Positions 60,150-64,000 of a stretch of 64,000 nucleotides of DNA are shown here, one piece after another. The translations under genes and the position numbers were made by a program. Below the pieces are notes generated by a model. That model did no database searches, was not told the origin of the DNA, and was given only the letters and a program-made list of their open reading frames with translations. The DNA is taken from assembly GCF_026262505.1 (NCBI RefSeq), contig NC_067206.1:37339896-37403895 (forward strand), in the 5' to 3' direction. Each line of letters begins with the position of its first letter. Position 1 is the first letter of the stretch. Source of the stretch: Trichomonas vaginalis G3 (lineage: Eukaryota > Parabasalia > Trichomonadida > Trichomonadidae).

Positions 60150-61452
60150 TAGGGTGTTCAAAGGTGTGTTTAGCACAAACCTGAATACTGCGAATAGAAA
60201 TAAACAAGTTACATATATATAAAGTTTATTTAAATATAATCACCATTGGATTCAATCACGCGTTCGCAGCGATCGATCCAGGCTTGAAAGACACGCTTTA
60301 AATCATCATGAGAAAATTGCTCAAATTGCTCTCTTACAAAATTTTCAAGATCATCTGGACTCGCGAATTCGCGTCCTTCAGCTCTCTTTTTTAGCGTGCC
60401 GAATAAATAAAAGTCAGAGGGTGCAATATCAGGTGAATAAATTGGGTTTGGAACAACTTTGACATTGTTTTCCACCAAGTAATTCATTACCTTATGACTT
60501 TTGTGAACTCTTGAATTATCAAAATGAATTGCAAACTTTTGTTTTTGTTGTTTGGATTTCTCAAACTCATCAGAATTGATAATTTGAGTAAGAACATTGT
60601 CAATTAGATACTGAGCATTCATCGTATTAGGTTTTTGAAGAATATCAATTGCGATGATGCCATTCACGCCCCAAAAAACCGACACCATAATCATTGGTGT
60701 GTCAATTTTTTTCTTCGGGAATGTTTGCGGATTTTCATCCTTCGGGATCCACATGATTTTGGCTTCTGTTGCATATTGAAACCAAGACTCGTCCCCTGTT
60801 ACTAAAAAGCGAAACTTCTTGGATTGATACGCACCCAATATAGAGAGGAGCTCTTTCGAAGATTGGACTCTAGATTTTTTTTGAACTGAATTAAGGTTGT
60901 GCGGAACCCAACGTGTATACGCTAGTTTGTAGTTCAAATAATTATGCAGATAATAACTGACTGTTGTACGTGGTATCTTTGTCATCTCCTCTATCCTTCT
61001 GAGTGATGCTCTTGGGTCTTCATCTAGCGCTTGAAGAATTGCTTTGATTTTTCTTTGATCCGGCGATTTTTTGTCAATTTTTATGATGGGCGCCTTTTTG
61101 TTCATGAAGTGATACATCCTAACATGATACGTTACAATGGAATAGCTAGGAGCATCCATACCGAAGCATTTTACCAATGTCTCGTAGATTTTTTACAGTC
61201 TTTGCATTTTTTTGCAAGAGCCAGGATGTTTTCTTTATGATTCATTAAAAAATGAAAAAAAATCCCGCCAAAATTTCCCGCGAAACCGCCTCTTGTCTCA
61301 AAATTCATTTTATATCCCGGCATGGCGCCAAAATACAACATACTCATCATATACATATATTCATATTTTTTATTATATATTTATAATCAGCATATATCTC
61401 CTTTAATAGTCTCATATAGAGCGCTGTGCTAAACGCACCTTTGGACACCCTA
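60150..61452 (-). mobile_element. mariner element (Tvmar-like), 1303 bp
   Basis: Inverted ends TAGGGTGTTCAAAGGTGTGT at 60150 and its near inverse ending at 61452, about 28 bp, flanked by TA (60148-60149, 61453-61454). Size, ends and transposase fit the Tc1/mariner superfamily, and Tvmar1 is a known abundant T. vaginalis mariner. It sits in the right arm of the inner MULE, so it is the youngest layer of this nest. Confidence 0.92.
60230..61250 (-). pseudogene. mariner transposase
   Basis: The catalytic part is open from about 61177: RFLVTGDESWFQYATEAKIM (first Asp), KFAIHFDNSRVHKSHKVMNY (second Asp) and NPIYSPDIAPSDFYLFGTLK (third Asp), the D,D34D mariner triad. N-terminal DNA-binding region: MNHKENILALAKKCKDCKKS from 61242, then PRASLRRIEEMTKIPRTTVS. 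The first 24 codons lie in another frame near 61170, so this copy has at least one frameshift and is probably inactive. Confidence 0.88.
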
Positions 61453-61597
61453 TAGTAACTTACCAAATCTCTCTATCATATAATAATAAATTAATCCATT
61501 TTTTGTTTCAAATCTAGCACTTTACATTTCTGACATGTAAACCTGTCACTTTTCACTTCACCTCACTGAGCAAGTTTGTGCCCCCTCTATTCAAAAG

Positions 61598-62795
61598 TAC
61601 GATGATAATCAATTCAAGTCAACTCAATTATATAAGGGTATCAAAGAACAAGAGTCACCAAAAGATTTAATTTATTTCGATGTCGATAATTACAACAAAC
61701 CAAAGAAATTAATCTTTTATTATGCTTCTTTCAAATTTCTGGACATAATCAAAATTGTGAAAGAGCATTTTATTGATGCAACCCATTCATTACTTGAATT
61801 TAAAATGTTGTTTTACATGATATCAGCCAAATTTCCAAATACACATGCATTCCCAATTTTTCAATTTGTCGTTTATCCAAACACTTCAGAAAATATTGCA
61901 TTCTGTCTCAAGGCATTTTTTAACTGGGCAAAAGTATGGGCAAAAGTAAAAACAGATTGTCACAAGAAATCGAAAATGCGATTATCAACTCTTTTCAAAA
62001 GTTATCCTTCATTGGTGTGCAGTTCATGTAATGAGGGCGTTCAGAAAAAATTTAAAAAGATTATGCATTTGAGAGTTCAGACAAATTGATATTAGATACA
62101 AAAATGAACTATCTTGCATACGGCAGAAATGGCAAGAAAGAATGGATTGAACCAACGTTCAAAAAAAATTCTGGAAATAGCCGAAAATTCCCAGAATTTT
62201 CAAAATACATACAAATCAATGGATATCAAACCAAGAAAGATGGACAGCCGCTGAAAGAGATGAAAATTTAGCTCTCACAAATAACATTTCAGAATCGATT
62301 AACAAAAAAATTAAATATTACTACTTTGGCGGAACAATTTTCATGAGATTTGATCGATTTGTGATGAAATTAATCGATTTTATCGTTCCTTCATTTTATT
62401 ACAGAATTTCTCAAGATATAAGGCTCAGAGACAAAATTCCAAATCCGTTGCCATCTGAAAAAAAGCCAAAAAAGTATACAATCAGACTGGATACAGAAAA
62501 ATGTATAATGCTCACTGATAAAATTAAATCGTTAATAGTTAACTCATCAGCAAACTTAAATACGCTTCAATTAGGTTTAGATGACCTACTTGATAAAGTT
62601 GTCAAGGCAGCAAAGGTTCAAAAACGAATGACCCAGTATTTTTCGAAATTAAGTATCCCAATGGAAATCAAGCTTAGTATTCTCACGCAAATTACAGAAT
62701 TTGGATGCAATACCCCTCAATTCATTGTTGAGAATGCCAAGTCTTTTCAAGATAAAATTATTACAGATTTCCACCTTCAAATTTATACAACTTGA
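61598..62795 (+). pseudogene. outer MULE transposase, C-terminal part
   Basis: YDDNQFKSTQLYKGIKEQES, DLIYFDVDN, then FIDATHSLLEFKMLFYMISA (first catalytic Asp region), FPIFQFVVYPNTSENIAFCL, and a C-terminal piece from 62343 (MRFDRFVMKLIDFIVPSFYY). The stretch around the second Asp (VKTDCHKKSKMRLSTLFKSY) is altered and at least two frame changes are present near 62085 and 62270. Clearly a dead copy. Confidence 0.75.
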
Positions 62796-62855
62796 TATAA
62801 AATAACATTTTTATTTTTACTAAGAAAAAAAAAGTTTTTGATAATAAATTTATTT

Positions 62856-63330
62856 TATTTCGAAAAAGTAGCAATAATCGTAAAAGGGTATTGATAGGCT
62901 TGCTAAAGTAACTAATTTTAGCTGTCAAATACTTTTGTATTTTGAAGTAAATTAGTATAAATTTGTTTTTACTTTTATTTCGAAAAAGTAACAATAATCG
63001 TAAAAGGGTATTGATAAGCTTGCTAAAGTAACTAATTTTAGCTGTCAAATACTTTTGTATTTTGAAGTAAATTAGTATAAATTTGTTTTTACTTTTATTT
63101 CGAAAAAGTAACAATAATCGTAAAAGGGTATTGATAGGCTTGCTAAAGTAACTAATTTTAGCTGTCAAATACTTTTGTATTTTGAAGTAAATTAGTATAA
63201 ATTTGTTTTTACTTTTATTTCGAAAAAGTAACAATAATCGTAAAAGGGTATTGATAAGCTTGCTAAAGTAACTAATTTTAGCTGTCAAATACTTTTGTAT
63301 TTTGGAGTAAATTAGTATAAATTTGATATT
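62856..63330. repeat. 120-bp tandem repeat, four units
   Basis: TTTCGAAAAAGTAACAATAA recurs every 120 bp (62858, 62978, 63098, 63218) with one or two substitutions. Subterminal in the outer MULE. It gives a spurious 175-codon repetitive ORF on the minus strand. Confidence 0.97.
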
Positions 63331-63540
63331 ATTTTAACTCCCTTTGAAAACCTCAATTTTCCATACAGAGGGAACGGGAATAGCATCCAATATTCCCTGA
63401 GAATGGTTGCGCATTCTCAGTTCCCTCTATATTTCGAACGAAGCTCTCATCGGTCTTTTTTTTAATACTAAACGTTTTTTTCCCCTGTCACTTTTAGCTA
63501 AAATTTGTGTTTGCCTTTAACTGCTATAAAAAAAGGTAGT

Positions 63541-63741
63541 GGGGCTTCCAGGCGCGTTGCGCCCTCTAGCCCTGAAGATGTTTAGTATAAATGAAGTTTA
63601 TATTCGGAGGGCTTCCAGGCGCGTTGCGCCCTCTAGCCCTGAAGATGTTTAGTATAAATGAAGTTTATATTCGGAGGGCTTCCAGGCGCGTTGCGCCCTC
63701 TAGCCCCGAAGATGTTTAGTATAAATGAAGTTTTTATTCGG
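63541..63741. repeat. 67-bp tandem repeat, three units
   Basis: Each unit holds GGCGCGTTGCGCC (a palindrome) and GTTTAGTATAAATGAAGTTT. One substitution in the third unit. Lies outside the MULE and ends about 130 bp before the methyltransferase start. Confidence 0.95.
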
Positions 63742-63868
63742 AAAATTGTTAGTCTTCTGGGTCGAAAACATTATATAATGTGTCGCTTTTCACAAATTAT
63801 ATATGTTTTCATGTTTTGTCACTTTTCTGTCACTTTTCGGGTAAAAACATTTTTATTATTATATATAA

Positions 63869-64000
63869 ATGAATTTTACAAAACCACCGTTACCGTTCTT
63901 TGGAAATAAGAGTAGATGTAAAGATATTATATTGAGAGAACTTAAGAAACTACCGAATGGTCTAACATTTGTAGATTTGTTCAGTGGAAGTTTCTATATA
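63869..64000 (+). CDS. D12-class adenine-N6 DNA methyltransferase, N-terminal 44 codons (runs off the window)
   Basis: The ATG follows TTTTTATTATTATATATAA, a leader like those of Maverick B genes. The protein starts MNFTKPPLPFFGNKSRCKDI and has LPNGLTFVDLFSGSFYI. KPPL-x-(F/Y)-x-GNKS...I followed by FVDLFxGS is the SAM-binding start of Dam/D12-class enzymes, which methylate adenine in DNA. T. vaginalis DNA is rich in 6mA, and some Mavericks carry such genes. Probably the first gene of another Maverick or a host enzyme; the rest is outside the window. Confidence 0.8.
   Translation, partial: MNFTKPPLPFFGNKSRCKDIILRELKKLPNGLTFVDLFSGSFYI

Larger units (their letters stand above)
57147..61587. mobile_element. 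inner MULE (copy 2) with uninterrupted transposase
   Basis: Flanked by TATTCAAAAG (57137-57146, 61588-61597), a 10-bp duplication within the outer MULE's gene. Ends GGGGCGGCGACAAATTTGCC and GCAAGTTTGTGCCCCCTC are inverted. Inner inverted arms at 57242-57575 and 59270-59849 carry 120-bp repeats. It holds a mariner at 60150 and a 40-bp fragment of the TTAA element at 57205. Without the mariner it is about 3.1 kb. Confidence 0.85.
55824..63515. mobile_element. outer MULE (copy 3), 7.7 kb with nested insertions
   Basis: Flanked by the 9-bp duplication TTTAACTGC (55815-55823, 63516-63524). Both ends carry TTTTAGCTAAAAGTGACA in inverted order (55837-55854 and 63485-63503 region). Subterminal tandem repeats lie on both arms. 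The transposase is in two parts (56681-57146 and 61598-62795) around a second MULE. Without the insert it is about 3.2 kb. Degraded. Confidence 0.88.

Noticed and set aside
62761-63288. 175-codon minus-strand ORF with four identical blocks
   Set aside because: It is a translation of the 120-bp tandem repeat, whose period is a multiple of three; no other support.

Overview
The window looks like a repeat-rich stretch of a parabasalid protist genome, most probably Trichomonas vaginalis or a close trichomonad. The pointers are intronless AT-rich DNA, large Maverick/Polinton elements, Mutator-like (MULE) transposons, a mariner resembling the known Tvmar family, and host genes whose stop codon sits in a TAAA context, the trichomonad poly(A) signal. 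The species call is an inference from this content.

Region 1 (about 262-46072) is a nest. The outermost layer is a Kolobok-like DNA transposon with TTAA target duplications and about 98-bp diverged terminal inverted repeats. Its transposase is split by a composite Maverick, element A, at 2089-44894, which has 350-bp near-identical terminal inverted repeats and a TTAAA target duplication. A carries packaging ATPase, integrase, protein-primed PolB, double-jelly-roll capsid candidate, penton-like protein, phage-type tail fibre and KilA-N/T5orf172 genes. Within A lies a second, diverged Maverick, element B (about 14.8-34.6 kb), with its own PolB, integrase, ATPase, capsid, penton-like, fibre and pVI-like genes. 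Inside B is a cassette (21839-26415) bounded by inverted repeats that carries A-type genes. A MULE with a 1-kb chain of palindromes lies between B and A's PolB. Both Mavericks are fossils with roughly a dozen breaks each, although A's right arm looks whole.

Region 2 (46077-55823) is the only part with recognisable host genes: ribosomal protein eL32, a coiled-coil protein, a small unknown gene, a broken membrane-protein-like ORF, and a tRNA-Lys(UUU) gene split in its anticodon loop by a 1.04-kb TTAA-type element. Between them are a 650-bp MULE-type MITE with a 9-bp target duplication, a 519-bp TTAA MITE, and a DDE-integrase transposon with its own hairpin array.

Region 3 (55824-63515) is another nest with target duplications that close it: a degraded MULE (9-bp duplication) holds a second MULE with an uninterrupted 482-aa transposase (10-bp duplication), which holds a mariner (TA duplication). 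After it come three 67-bp repeats and, at the very edge, the first 44 codons of a D12-class adenine-N6 DNA methyltransferase, possibly the start of another Maverick.

The strongest unusual signals are the tRNA split, palindrome chains at three loci with apparent compensatory changes, the coordinated change of short iteron-like motifs around a 14-bp palindrome in Maverick intergenic DNA, and the near-identical fibre tip shared by two otherwise diverged Mavericks.
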